Positions 18,525-26,649 of a stretch of DNA of 64,000 nucleotides are shown in pieces. A program made the position numbers and the translations under genes. The stretch covers positions 62,001 through 126,000 of the forward strand of contig NZ_JNXI01000001.1 in NCBI RefSeq assembly GCF_000717055.1. The letters are read 5' to 3'. The DNA is from Streptomyces iakyrus. Lineage in GTDB: Bacteria; Actinomycetota; Actinomycetes; Streptomycetales; Streptomycetaceae. The notes beneath the pieces were generated by a model. That model had not been told where the DNA came from. It worked only from the letters and a program-made list of their open reading frames with translations, and did not search any database. Numbering within the stretch: the first letter of the stretch is position 1; the number at the start of each line of letters is the position of its first letter.

Positions 18525-18936
18525 GACGAGTCGGGCTGTACGCCGGGTTCTGTTCCCGGGGTTCCTCGCGGAGCCCCGGGCGACGGCCATCCATCTAGGG
18601 CCGGCGTTGCCACCGGCCTCGTGCGGTCTACCCGCGGACTCGGGCGGGCAGCCCTCGAACGTCCGCGCAGAAGCACCTCCGAAGGGGTGCTCCCTCTTGA
18701 CCTTGCTCCGGGTGGGGTTTACCTAGCTGCCTGAGTCACCTCAAGCACTGGTGGTCTCTTACACCACCGTTTCACCCTTACCCAGCACCTAGGTGCTGGG
18801 CGGTCTGCTTTCTGTGGCACTGTCCCGCGGGTCACCCCGGGTGGCCGTTAGCCACCACCCTGCCCTGTGGAGCCCGGACGTTCCTCGGGAAGCTCCCCGT
18901 CAGGGGGACTCCACGCGGCCGTCCGCCCGGCTCGTC
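18525..18936 (-). ncRNA. rnpB: RNase P RNA (bacterial type A)
   Basis: Read on the minus strand, the segment starts GACGAGCCGGGCGG and ends CAGCCCGACTCGTC, which pair as helix P1. Just before the 3' end is the conserved ACAGAACCCGGCGTACAG run. Other family hallmarks are the GAGGAACGTCCGGGCTCC block near the 5' end, the GGTAAGGGTGAAA stretch and GGTAAACCCCACCCGGAGC. The roughly 412-nt length suits Streptomyces. It is the catalytic RNA that matures tRNA 5' ends. The ends are set from P1 pairing and may be off by a few bases. The 5' end overlaps the last codons of the upstream EamA gene on the same strand. Confidence 0.92.
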
Positions 18937-19838
18937 TGCCGTGTGGACCATGGTACCCGTACCCGGCGGACGTCCCGCTTCGGCGCCGCGGCCGCCGTGG
19001 CCAGCACCGAGCCCGCGAGGATCAGCGTGAAGGCGACGCCGATGCCGAGGGTCAGCTCCTCGTCCAGGAAGAGCGCGCCCGCGGCGACCGCTACCGCCGG
19101 GTTGACGTACGTGATCACGCCGGCCCGGGTCGGACCGACCTCCTTGATCAGCTCCAGGAACGCCACGAACGCCATCGCGGTGCAGATCACGCCCAGGCCG
19201 GCGAGGGCCGCCAGGACCTCGCCGGAGGGCATCGTCGCGGGCCTGGTCAGAAAGGCCGCGGGGGCGTACACAACCGCGGCCAGCGTGAGGCACGGGGTGA
19301 TCAGCTGGAGGGTCGGGACGTCCTTGAGGTACCGGGCGGCGATCAGCGGGGCCGTGGCGTAGCCGACGACCGTCACCAGCACCTCGGCCATCGACAGGGC
19401 GTCGCCGCCGGTGAGGTGCGGCAGGGTTAGGACCGTGACGCCCGCGAGGCCGAGGGTCAGGCCTGCGATGCGGCGGGCGCCCACACGTTCCGCCGCGCCG
19501 AAGAAGCGCGCCAGGAGGAGGGCGACGATCGGTACGCCCGCGATGAGGAGTCCGGCGGTGGAGCTGGACAGGTGGCGTTCGGCGTCGGTCAGCGTCCACC
19601 ACGGGCCGATGATCTCGATGACGGCGAAGGCCAGCATCGGCTTCCAGTGCGTCCGCACGGTGCGGCCGAAGCCGCCCTGGCGCAGGGCGAAGGGGAGCAG
19701 GAGTGCGGCGCCGAGGGCGCAGCGCGCGAACACCACCATGGACGGGGACAGTTCGTCCACCGCCACCTTGATCATCAGGTAGGGGACGCCCCAGATCACT
19801 CCCATGAGGGAGAAGAGGAACCAACCGCGTGCAGTCAT
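18900..19838 (-). CDS. EamA family (DMT) transporter
   Basis: A 312-residue inner-membrane protein with ten hydrophobic segments in two repeats, the layout of EamA/RhaT-type drug/metabolite exporters. It opens with GWFLFSLMGVIWGVPYLMIK, a typical first EamA helix, and the second repeat begins near ALAGLGVICTAMAF. The C-terminal ~35 residues are hydrophilic and basic; their codons run into the 5' end of rnpB (overlap 18900-18936), so the tail may be poorly conserved. ATG at 19838 lies 19 bp after the AraC-type regulator gene on the same strand, suggesting a two-gene operon in which the regulator controls export of an unknown metabolite or drug. Confidence 0.88.
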   Translation of the reverse strand: MTARGWFLFSLMGVIWGVPYLMIKVAVDELSPSMVVFARCALGAALLLPFALRQGGFGRTVRTHWKPMLAFAVIEIIGPWWTLTDAERHLSSSTAGLLIAGVPIVALLLARFFGAAERVGARRIAGLTLGLAGVTVLTLPHLTGGDALSMAEVLVTVVGYATAPLIAARYLKDVPTLQLITPCLTLAAVVYAPAAFLTRPATMPSGEVLAALAGLGVICTAMAFVAFLELIKEVGPTRAGVITYVNPAVAVAAGALFLDEELTLGIGVAFTLILAGSVLATAAAAPKRDVRRVRVPWSTRQTSRADGRVESP

Positions 19839-19857
19839 GCGACGAGTCTCGGCCGTG

Positions 19858-20685
19858 TCACCCCCTGCTGTCTTGAACGCTGTTGCGGTACGCCGCCGGG
19901 GTCACCCCCAGCACCCGGCGGAACCAGCGGGTGAGGTGCGCCTGGTCGGCGAAGCCGACGAGGCCCGCGACCTCGGCGGGGCGCAGTCCGGCTTCCAGGA
20001 GGCCGCGGGCCCTGGCCACCCGGTGCTGGGCGAGCCAGGCGTACGGCGGTACGCCCATCGTCGTGCGGAAGGCGCGGAGCAGTTGGTAGCGGGACAGGCC
20101 CAGGTCCGTGGCGAGCAGAGCCAGGGAGGGAGGGTCCAGCAGCTCGTCGGCGAGGCGATCGCGTACGGTCCTGGCGATGCCGTCGGCGCCGGTGACGGCA
20201 TCGCTCGTCGCCCGGGCCGTGGAGTGGCGGCGGGCCAGGGCCGTGAGCAGCCAGGGCAGCCGGGACTCGGCTTCCAGGGGGTCGGGGCAGGCGCTGATGT
20301 CGGTGTGGGCGGCGCGCAGGGCTGTCGCCAGTTCTGGGTCGTGGAGGACGGGGTCGCGGAAGTGGGGGAGGCCGCCGAGGGTGCCGTCGGTGAGGAGGGC
20401 CGGTTCGGCGTAGAGGGCTCGGTAGGCGTAGCCGTCGCAGGCGGCCGGGCCGCCGGTGTGCATCTCGCCGGGCTCCAGGACGACGATCGAGCCGGGGTAG
20501 GAGTGGATGTGCCCGCCCCGGTACGCGATGACCTCCGAGCCGCCGACCGTGACGCCGATGGTGAATTCGTCGTGGGCGTGGGGTGCGTAGACGTGCTGGT
20601 CGAAGTGGGCGGTGAGGAGGTCGAGGGGCGGGCCGGACCGGCCCAGGCGTGCCCTGGTCCAGCTGGTCTGTTCACGCGTCCCCAT
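19858..20685 (-). CDS. AraC family transcriptional regulator
   Basis: A 275-residue regulator. Residues ~20-100 form a cupin-like AraC ligand-binding domain (HAHDEFTIGV, GSIVVLEPGEMHTG). Residues ~170-270 form the double helix-turn-helix with LALLATDLGLSRYQLLRAFRT in the first motif and VAGLVGFADQAHLTRWFRR in the second, ending GVTPAAYR. The gene immediately precedes the EamA exporter in the same direction, so it probably controls that operon and possibly itself. The inducer is unknown. Confidence 0.9.
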   Translation of the reverse strand: MGTREQTSWTRARLGRSGPPLDLLTAHFDQHVYAPHAHDEFTIGVTVGGSEVIAYRGGHIHSYPGSIVVLEPGEMHTGGPAACDGYAYRALYAEPALLTDGTLGGLPHFRDPVLHDPELATALRAAHTDISACPDPLEAESRLPWLLTALARRHSTARATSDAVTGADGIARTVRDRLADELLDPPSLALLATDLGLSRYQLLRAFRTTMGVPPYAWLAQHRVARARGLLEAGLRPAEVAGLVGFADQAHLTRWFRRVLGVTPAAYRNSVQDSRG

Positions 20686-20708
20686 GTCGCACCCCCGCCC
20701 ACAGGGGA

Positions 20709-21272
20709 TCAGAGGAAGTCCGTGGTGTCCAGGTCGAAGGCGAAGGGGTCAGGGAGAGTGAGTGATCTGCCGAAGGCCGCGGTGCGGGAACGGAGGTAGT
20801 CGCCGTCCGGCTCGGTGAACAGCGTCGTCGAGGACGTGCCGCGGTCGACGAGCAGGTAGAAGGGGATGCCGCCGCGGGCGTAGCAACGCCGCTTGGCAAT
20901 TCTGTCGATCTTCGGCCTGGTGAACGTCACCTCCAGCACCATGGTGACCCCCTCGCAGGACATCCATGGGGGAGCGCCCCGAAAGGCCCTTGCCTCCTGG
21001 GCGACGATCGTGCCGTCGGGGATCACGTGATCCGGGGGGTGACTGTGCGCAGCGCTCAGTCGCAAACCTTTGTTTCCCGAAAACAGGACGTCGAGCTGCG
21101 AGCGCCGGTGGAGCTGTCTGACGATCCGGCTGATGCAGTGCTCGTGGTGACCGTCCGGCTGTGGAGTGAGGACGAACTCGCCCTCGATCAACTCGGCGCG
21201 GAAGCCCTCCGGAGTGTCCAGTTCGAGGAACCAGTCCAGTAGTAGCTTCTGCGTGTACGGGTCCAGGCCCAT
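20709..21272 (-). CDS. Uma2 family protein (DUF820 restriction-endonuclease-like fold)
   Basis: A 187-residue protein with the Uma2/DUF820 pattern: RAELIEGEFVLTP near the N-terminus, VIPDGTIV and MVLEVTFTRPKIDRIAKRRCYARGGIPFYLLVD. The E-G-E, P-D and E-V ... K residues form the PD-(D/E)xK-like active site of the family. Uma2 proteins are very common in Streptomyces and cyanobacteria. Their function is undefined; a nuclease activity is inferred from the fold. The ATG is preceded by AAGGAG on the minus strand. It is divergent from the MerR gene and ends 23 bp before the AraC regulator's start, so it could be co-transcribed with the AraC-EamA pair. Confidence 0.85.
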   Translation of the reverse strand: MGLDPYTQKLLLDWFLELDTPEGFRAELIEGEFVLTPQPDGHHEHCISRIVRQLHRRSQLDVLFSGNKGLRLSAAHSHPPDHVIPDGTIVAQEARAFRGAPPWMSCEGVTMVLEVTFTRPKIDRIAKRRCYARGGIPFYLLVDRGTSSTTLFTEPDGDYLRSRTAAFGRSLTLPDPFAFDLDTTDFL

Positions 21273-21369
21273 GAGGTTGACACTCCTTTGCCGCGGTCAC
21301 CGGCAAGACTGAGACCTGACCCGGATCACGGGGGCGGGAACCGGCTGCAGTTCCACCGATCGTGGGCTC

Positions 21370-21390
21370 TTGACCCTGCCGCAGCGTCAA
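21370..21390 (+). promoter_or_regulatory. MerR-type operator/promoter upstream of the MerR gene
   Basis: Arms TTGACCCTG (21370-21378) and CAGCGTCAA (21382-21390) form a palindrome with one mismatch around a 3-base centre. The left arm carries a TTGACC -35-like hexamer. Elements of this shape in the elongated spacer of a promoter are typical MerR sites, so this is probably an autoregulatory operator 17 bp before the ATG. Confidence 0.65.
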
Positions 21391-21406
21391 CGTCTTCACT
21401 GGTGGC

Positions 21407-22162
21407 ATGCGGATCGGAGAACTCGCCGCGGTCGTCGGCGTCACCACGCGGGCCGTGCGGCATTACCACCATCTGGGGCTGTTGCCCGAGCCCGAGCGGC
21501 GGGCCAACGGGTATCGGGAGTACGGGTTGCGGCATGCCGTCGTGCTGGCGCGGATCCGGCGGCTGACGGAGCTGGGGCTGGGGCTCGCGGAGGTGCGGGA
21601 CGTGCTCGCGGACGACGCGGGGAAGGACCTTGTCGAGGTGCTGACCGAGCTGGACGAGGATCTGGCGCGGCAGGAGGAGGCGCTCCGGGAGCGGCGGGCG
21701 CGGTTGCGGACGCTGCTGGACGCGGAGGGCGGGGTGCCCGCCGAGGGGCCCGTGTCGCCCCGGCTGGCCGCGCTGTTCGCCGGGACCGCGCATCTGTCGG
21801 ACTCGCCCATGGCCGTCAAGGACCGCGAGATCATCGCGTTCCTGGAGACCGCCATGCCGGCCGGGGCCCGGGAGCAGATGGTGTCCTCGATCGGGGAGGC
21901 GCTGGGCAGCCCGGCGGCCGTCGCCCGGGCCGGGGAGGCCTACGCCCTGCTCGACGCGCTGGCCGGTGCCGAGCCCGGTGACCCGCGCGTCGACGAGGCG
22001 GCCCGGGCACTCGCCGGCTGTATCCCGCCGGGGCTGTTTCCGGAGGCCGGCGAGATCGACCAGGACGACGGTTTCCTGCGCGCCTTCTACGACGACCTCT
22101 CCCCGGCCCAGGCTGAGGCCATCCGCCGGACGCTGCGGATCCTCATGGAGGAGCGGCGATGA
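21407..22162 (+). CDS. MerR family transcriptional regulator
   Basis: A 251-residue regulator. The N-terminal winged helix begins MRIGELAAVVGVTTRAVRHYHHLGLLPEP, the standard MerR DNA-binding domain, and is followed by a dimerising coiled coil (residues ~70-110). The ~140-residue C-terminal effector domain is helical and lacks metal-binding cysteines, so it probably senses an organic ligand or acts through protein contacts. It is preceded by a likely autoregulatory operator at 21370-21390. The stop overlaps the start of the membrane protein gene (ATGA), so the two are translationally coupled. Confidence 0.9.
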   Translation: MRIGELAAVVGVTTRAVRHYHHLGLLPEPERRANGYREYGLRHAVVLARIRRLTELGLGLAEVRDVLADDAGKDLVEVLTELDEDLARQEEALRERRARLRTLLDAEGGVPAEGPVSPRLAALFAGTAHLSDSPMAVKDREIIAFLETAMPAGAREQMVSSIGEALGSPAAVARAGEAYALLDALAGAEPGDPRVDEAARALAGCIPPGLFPEAGEIDQDDGFLRAFYDDLSPAQAEAIRRTLRILMEERR

Positions 22163-22737
22163 GGGTCGGGTGGCTGCTGGTGCGGCACGAGGTGCGGTTG
22201 CTCGCGAGTCTCGCCCTGTGGGTGGCGCGGCGTACGCACGGGGCGGGCGGGGGCCGGGCCTTCGGGTACGCGAGCGGGCAGGGGGCGATGATGGCCGGGT
22301 TCGGCTTCGTGTGCCTGGTCGAGACGGTGGCGATGTCCGTGCTGCTGCGCGACTGGCCGGCCGTGCACGCCGTGGTTCTCTTCCTGGACGTGTACACGAT
22401 CGTGTTCGTGGTCGCGCTGCACGCCTCCTCCGTCGTGCGTCCGCATGTGCTGGACGCGGACCGCGGCTCGCTGCGGATCCGGCGGTACGTCCATGTCGAC
22501 CTGTGCGTGCCGCTGGAGCGGATCGCTTCCGTGCGGCGTGAGCTGCGGATGACGCACCAGCGGGCCGAGGGGGAGCTCGACGTCGAGGTGGGTTCGCAGA
22601 CCAGCGTCACGCTCGAACTGACGGAACCCGTCACGCACGTCACCTTCCTCGGGCGGCGCCGCGAGGTGCGCATCGTCCGCTTCCACGCCGACGACGCCGA
22701 CGGGCTCGTGCGCGCCCTCGGCCGGGCGCGCGTCTGA
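22159..22737 (+). CDS. Unrecognised membrane protein coupled to MerR gene
   Basis: A 192-residue protein with two or three hydrophobic segments in the first half (around MMAGFGFVCLVETVAMSVLL and AVVLFLDVYTIVFVVALHAS) and a soluble, beta-rich C-terminal half. The latter resembles a PH-like domain (RGSLRIRRYVHVDLCVPLER). I do not recognise a named family. Its start overlaps the stop of the MerR gene, which suggests that the regulator controls it and possibly that it feeds a membrane signal back. Confidence 0.75.
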   Translation: MRVGWLLVRHEVRLLASLALWVARRTHGAGGGRAFGYASGQGAMMAGFGFVCLVETVAMSVLLRDWPAVHAVVLFLDVYTIVFVVALHASSVVRPHVLDADRGSLRIRRYVHVDLCVPLERIASVRRELRMTHQRAEGELDVEVGSQTSVTLELTEPVTHVTFLGRRREVRIVRFHADDADGLVRALGRARV

Positions 22738-22790
22738 GCTCCGCGTACACCCCCGTACGCTGTCGGCGGAGTTCGATCGAAGGAGTACGC

Positions 22791-23573
22791 GTGCTTGTCC
22801 TGCTGCCGCCGTCCGAAGGAAAGGCATCGTCCGGCCGTGGTGCGCCGCTGAAGCCGGAGTCGCTGTCGCTGCCGGGGCTCGCCGAGGCCCGGGAGGCCGT
22901 GCTCGGCGAGCTGGTGGAGTTGTGCGCCGGCGACGAGGACAAGGCACGTGAGGTGCTGGGGCTGAGCGAGGGGCTGCGGGGCGAGGTCGCGAAGAACGCG
23001 GAACTGCGGACCGCGGGCACCCGGCCGGCCGGTGAGATCTACACCGGCGTGCTCTACGACGCCCTGGACCTGGCGAGCCTGGACAGCGCCGCCAAGCGGC
23101 GTGCCGCGCGCTCGCTGCTCGTGTTCTCCGGGCTGTGGGGTGCCGTGCGGGTGACGGACCGGATTCCGTCCTACCGGTGCTCGATGGGCGTGAAGCTGCC
23201 GGGGCTCGGGGCGCTGGGCGCGCACTGGCGTAGGCCGATGGCGTCGGTGCTGCCGGAGGTGGCCGGGGGCGGGCTGGTGCTGGATCTGCGGTCCGCCGCG
23301 TACGCCGCCGCCTGGAAGCCGAAGGGCGAGGTCGCCGGGCGTACGGCGTCGGTGCGGGTGCTGCACGCGCCCACGCGGAAGGTGGTCAGCCACTTCAACA
23401 AGGCGACGAAGGGGCGGATCGTGCGCAGTCTGCTGACCGCCGGGGCCGATCCGAAGGGACCCGCCGAGCTGGTGGAGGCGCTCAAGGATCTCGGGTACGT
23501 CGTGGAGGCGCAGGCGCCCGCGAAGGCGAGCCAGGCGTGGTCGCTGGACGTGCTGGTGGACGAGGTGCACTGA
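22791..23573 (+). CDS. yaaA: Peroxide stress protein YaaA (DUF328)
   Basis: A 260-residue YaaA homologue, full length for the family. The diagnostic N-terminus is MLVLLPPSEGK, followed by RPAGEIYTGVLYDALD, LLVFSGLWGAVRVTDRIPSYRCSMGVKLPG and a C-terminal HFNKATKGRIVR. In E. coli, YaaA lowers free iron and protects DNA from Fenton damage under hydrogen peroxide. GTG 22791 follows GAAGGAG. It lies between the MerR pair and the KDPG aldolase gene, all on the + strand, but the 50-75-bp gaps suggest independent or loosely linked transcription. Confidence 0.92.
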   Translation: MLVLLPPSEGKASSGRGAPLKPESLSLPGLAEAREAVLGELVELCAGDEDKAREVLGLSEGLRGEVAKNAELRTAGTRPAGEIYTGVLYDALDLASLDSAAKRRAARSLLVFSGLWGAVRVTDRIPSYRCSMGVKLPGLGALGAHWRRPMASVLPEVAGGGLVLDLRSAAYAAAWKPKGEVAGRTASVRVLHAPTRKVVSHFNKATKGRIVRSLLTAGADPKGPAELVEALKDLGYVVEAQAPAKASQAWSLDVLVDEVH

Positions 23574-23648
23574 CGCGCATTGCCCACGCCTGTTGCATGC
23601 TGCGCAATGGCCTTTGCGGAGTCTGCATGCCGACGGCAGGATGACGCC

Positions 23649-24299
23649 ATGGCCTCCCCTCCCCTGCCCGCCTCCGTGCTGGACCTCGCGCCCGTCGTCC
23701 CCGTCGTCGTCGTCGAGGACGTCGCCGACGCCGTACCGCTGGCGCGTGCCCTGGTCGCGGGCGGTCTGCCCGCGATCGAGGTGACGTTGCGGACGCCGGC
23801 GGCTCTGGAGGCGATCCGGGAGATCGCGCGGGAGGTGCCCGGGGCCGTGGTCGGGGCCGGGACGGTGATCCGTCCCGGGCAGGTGGCGGAGGCGGTGGCC
23901 GCGGGCTCCCGCTTCCTGGTCAGCCCCGGCTGGACGGACGTCCTGCTGGAGGCGATGCGGGCCTCCGGGGTGCCGTTCCTGCCGGGGGTGTCGACCACGT
24001 CGGAGGTCGTGGCGCTGCTGGAGCGCGGGGTGCGGGAGATGAAGTTCTTCCCGGCGCAGGCCGCGGGCGGCACGGCGTATCTGAAGTCGCTGTCGGGGCC
24101 GCTGCCGCAGGCCCGGTTCTGCCCCACGGGCGGGATCGGCCCGGACTCGGCCCCGGACTACCTGGCCCTGCCCAACGTGGGCTGTGTGGGCGGGAGCTGG
24201 ATGCTGCCGCAGGATGCCGTCGCGGCCCGCGACTGGGGGCGCGTCGAGGCGCTGGCCCGTGCGGCCTCCGCGCTCAGCGCAGGTGGGACGTGTCGTTGA
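23649..24299 (+). CDS. eda: 2-dehydro-3-deoxyphosphogluconate (KDPG) aldolase
   Basis: A 216-residue class I aldolase, full length. It splits 2-keto-3-deoxy-6-phosphogluconate into pyruvate and glyceraldehyde 3-phosphate. The general-base glutamate is in IEVTLRT, the Schiff-base lysine in REMKFFPA, and the phosphate site in GGIGPDSAPDYL. The frame is open further upstream, but ATG 23649 has GGCAGGA seven bases before it and fits the family N-terminus. The last 26 bp overlap the 3' end of the convergent RNase HI-phosphatase gene. No Entner-Doudoroff dehydratase gene is nearby. Confidence 0.92.
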   Translation: MASPPLPASVLDLAPVVPVVVVEDVADAVPLARALVAGGLPAIEVTLRTPAALEAIREIAREVPGAVVGAGTVIRPGQVAEAVAAGSRFLVSPGWTDVLLEAMRASGVPFLPGVSTTSEVVALLERGVREMKFFPAQAAGGTAYLKSLSGPLPQARFCPTGGIGPDSAPDYLALPNVGCVGGSWMLPQDAVAARDWGRVEALARAASALSAGGTCR

Positions 24300-25884
24300 G
24301 GAGGCGGACGCTGGCGTTGCCGTCCGCGTAGTAGGCGACGACCGAGAGGGACGCGGCCGACAGTTCCATGCGGAACAGGGACTCCGGCGGGGCGCCCAGG
24401 GCGAGCCGGACGAGCGTCTTGATCGGGGTGACGTGCGTGACGAGCAGGATCGTTCGGCCCGCGTGGGCCGCGACCAGCTTGTCACGGGTGGCGGCGAGGC
24501 GGGTGGCCGTCGCGGCGAAGCTCTCGCCGCCGCCGGTGGGTTCGGCGTCCGGTGAGGCCAGCCAGGCGTTCAGGTCGTCGGGGTGGCGCTCGCGCACCTC
24601 GGCGAAGGTCAGCCCCTCCCAGGCACCGAAGTCGGTCTCGCGCAGCCCGTCGTCGATGGCCACGTCGAGTCCGAGCCGGGCGGCGACGATCCCGGCGGTC
24701 TCCCGCGTACGGGCCAGCGGCGACGACACGACGGCCTGGATCGTGCCCCGCCGGGCCAGCATCGCGGCGGCCCGCTCGGCCTGCTCCCGGCCGGCGTCGG
24801 AGAGGGAGGGGTCGGTTCCGCCACTGCCGGAGAACCGCTTCTGAGGCGTCAACGGCGTCTCGCCGTGGCGCAGCAGGACGAAGGTGGCTGGGGCGCCCAT
24901 GTCCGCGGGCGCCCAGCCGGGGGCAGTGACGGCCTTGGCGGCCCAAGTGTCGGCGACGGCCTTGGCTGCCCGGGCGTCGGCGTCAACTTTGGCGGCACGG
25001 GTGTCGGCATTCTCGGCGGATGTGCCGGCTTTGGCAGCGGGGCGGACATCGGCTTCGGCCTTCACCACGGGCGTCCCGGCCGCCGCAGCGCGGATATCGG
25101 CGTCGGTCCTCGTGATGCCGCCCTCCGCCACGGCCTGCGCGGCACGCGCATCGGCGGCAGCCTCCGCCGGGCGGACGGCAGTCACGTGCTCGCCGGTCTC
25201 CGCGTCCACCTCGACCTGCGCCTCCGCGTCCGCCCCGACCCGCGTCGCCGGAGTCCGTGCCGCGTCGCCGCCCGACGGGCTCGTCGCCTCACGGGCGGAA
25301 GCCGGCGCGGCATCCGGGCCGGGGCCGGCCGGCCCGGCGGCGGCCTGGCCTGCCGCCAGAGCGTCGCGCACCCGCGCCGCACCCGCCGCCGCATCGCCGG
25401 GCGGTTCCGGAGTCGCCGCCGCGCGGGGTGCCGCGTGCAGCTCCGCCGTCGACGCCGCCTCCGACCACCGCTCCCCCTTGGCCCCCGCGTCCATCGCCTC
25501 GTTGGCCAGCCGGTCCGCGTGCTTGTTCTGGGCCCTCGGGATCCACTCGTACGTGACCCGGCCGGGCGGGAAGACCCGGGACGCCTGCGTCGCCAGTGGC
25601 TTCATGTCGGGGTGCTTGATCTTCCAGCGGCCCGACATCTGCTCGACGACGAGCTTGGAGTCCATCCGGACGTGGACCGTCGCGTCGGGGTCCAGCTCGT
25701 GGGCGGCGCGCAGGCCGGCGAGGAGGCCGCGGTACTCGGCGACGTTGTTCGTGGCGACGCCGATGTACTCGGCGGTCTCCCGCAGGGTCTCCCCCGTCAC
25801 CGCGTCCCTGACCACGGCCCCGTAGCCGGCGGGCCCCGGGTTGCCCCGTGAGCCGCCGTCGGCCTCGACGATGAACTCCCGCAC
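24274..25884 (-). CDS. Bifunctional RNase HI / acid phosphatase (phosphoglycerate-mutase fold)
   Basis: A 536-residue fusion. Residues 1-140 are type 1 RNase H with active-site D9, E50, D75 and D124, which removes RNA from RNA-DNA hybrids. Residues ~330-536 are a histidine phosphatase with LLRHGE (R339, H340, E342). In mycobacteria the equivalent domain is a CobC-like alpha-ribazole/acid phosphatase. Between them lies ~190 residues of Ala/Asp-rich low-complexity sequence with repeats such as ADARAAKAVADTWAAKAV, far longer than a simple linker. It is the last gene of the Nif3 / zinc-ribbon / RNase H operon, 21 bp after the zinc-ribbon gene, and overlaps eda by 26 bp tail to tail. Confidence 0.93.
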   Translation of the reverse strand: MREFIVEADGGSRGNPGPAGYGAVVRDAVTGETLRETAEYIGVATNNVAEYRGLLAGLRAAHELDPDATVHVRMDSKLVVEQMSGRWKIKHPDMKPLATQASRVFPPGRVTYEWIPRAQNKHADRLANEAMDAGAKGERWSEAASTAELHAAPRAAATPEPPGDAAAGAARVRDALAAGQAAAGPAGPGPDAAPASAREATSPSGGDAARTPATRVGADAEAQVEVDAETGEHVTAVRPAEAAADARAAQAVAEGGITRTDADIRAAAAGTPVVKAEADVRPAAKAGTSAENADTRAAKVDADARAAKAVADTWAAKAVTAPGWAPADMGAPATFVLLRHGETPLTPQKRFSGSGGTDPSLSDAGREQAERAAAMLARRGTIQAVVSSPLARTRETAGIVAARLGLDVAIDDGLRETDFGAWEGLTFAEVRERHPDDLNAWLASPDAEPTGGGESFAATATRLAATRDKLVAAHAGRTILLVTHVTPIKTLVRLALGAPPESLFRMELSAASLSVVAYYADGNASVRLLNDTSHLR

Positions 25885-25905
25885 CGGAAAGGCTCCCCTG
25901 AAGGC

Positions 25906-26649
25906 CTAGAGACCGGACTCGGACGTGCGCACCAGGATGCGGCGGCAGTTCTCGCAGCGGACGACCGTGTCGGGCGCCGCCTTGCGGATCTCGGCCAGCT
26001 CGGTGATGGCGAGCTCCTGCCGGCAGCCCTGGCAGCTGCGCGCGTACAGCTTCGCCGCGCCGACGCCGCCCTGCTGCCCGCGCAGCTTGTCGTAGAGCTT
26101 GAGGAGATCGGCCGGGATCGAGCCGGCGACGACCTCGCGCTCCTTGGTGACCGTGGCGACCTCGCCGTCGATCTGCTCGAAGGCCGCGTCGCGGCGCGCG
26201 GTCGCGTCGTCGATCTTCGACTGGACGGCGGTGACGCGCTCGGTCAGCTCGGCGACCCGCTCCTGGGCGGACTCGCGGCGCTCCATGACCTCCAGCACCA
26301 CGTCCTCCAGATCTCCCTGCCGCTTGGCGAGGGAGGTGATCTCGCGCTGGAGGTTCTCCAGGTCCTTGGGGGAGGTGACGGCACCCGAGTCGAGGCGCTG
26401 CTGGTCGCGGGCGGCGCGCTGGCGCACCTGGTCCACGTCCTGCTCGGCCTTGGTCTGCTCGCGGGCGGTGTCGCTCTCCTCGGTCTGCGCGGCCACGAGC
26501 AGGTCGCGCAGCTGGGTGTGGTCCTTGGTGAGCGACTCGATCTCGGCGTGCTCGGGCAGCGACTTGCGCTTGTGCGCGAGCTGCTGGAGGCGGACGTCGA
26601 GGTCCTGGACGTCGAGGAGGCGGATCTGGTCGGCGGGCGCGGCGTTCAG
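25906..26649 (-). CDS. C4-type zinc-ribbon, coiled-coil protein with probable CTG start
   Basis: A 247-residue protein. Residues ~10-170 are a long antiparallel coiled coil rich in Glu, Gln and Arg; the C-terminus carries a zinc ribbon with CQGC and, 22 residues later, CENC. It belongs to the actinobacterial CdsZ-like zinc-ribbon family; function is uncertain but the fold suggests nucleic-acid or protein scaffolding. The mature-looking N-terminus NAAPADQIRLLDVQ has no ATG, GTG or TTG in frame before or near it. The only plausible start is CTG at 26649-26647, which overlaps the Nif3 stop as CTGA and has GGAG seven bases upstream. It is cotranscribed with nif3 and rnhA-type genes. Confidence 0.88.
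   Translation of the reverse strand: MNAAPADQIRLLDVQDLDVRLQQLAHKRKSLPEHAEIESLTKDHTQLRDLLVAAQTEESDTAREQTKAEQDVDQVRQRAARDQQRLDSGAVTSPKDLENLQREITSLAKRQGDLEDVVLEVMERRESAQERVAELTERVTAVQSKIDDATARRDAAFEQIDGEVATVTKEREVVAGSIPADLLKLYDKLRGQQGGVGAAKLYARSCQGCRQELAITELAEIRKAAPDTVVRCENCRRILVRTSESGL

Noticed and set aside
18447..18734. Small open frames across 18.4-18.8 kb
   Set aside because: They cover rnpB, whose RNA elements explain the sequence.
22143..24485. 780-codon open frame on the minus strand
   Set aside because: Antisense to the membrane protein, YaaA and KDPG aldolase genes, with no domain and biased Arg/Ser/Pro composition.
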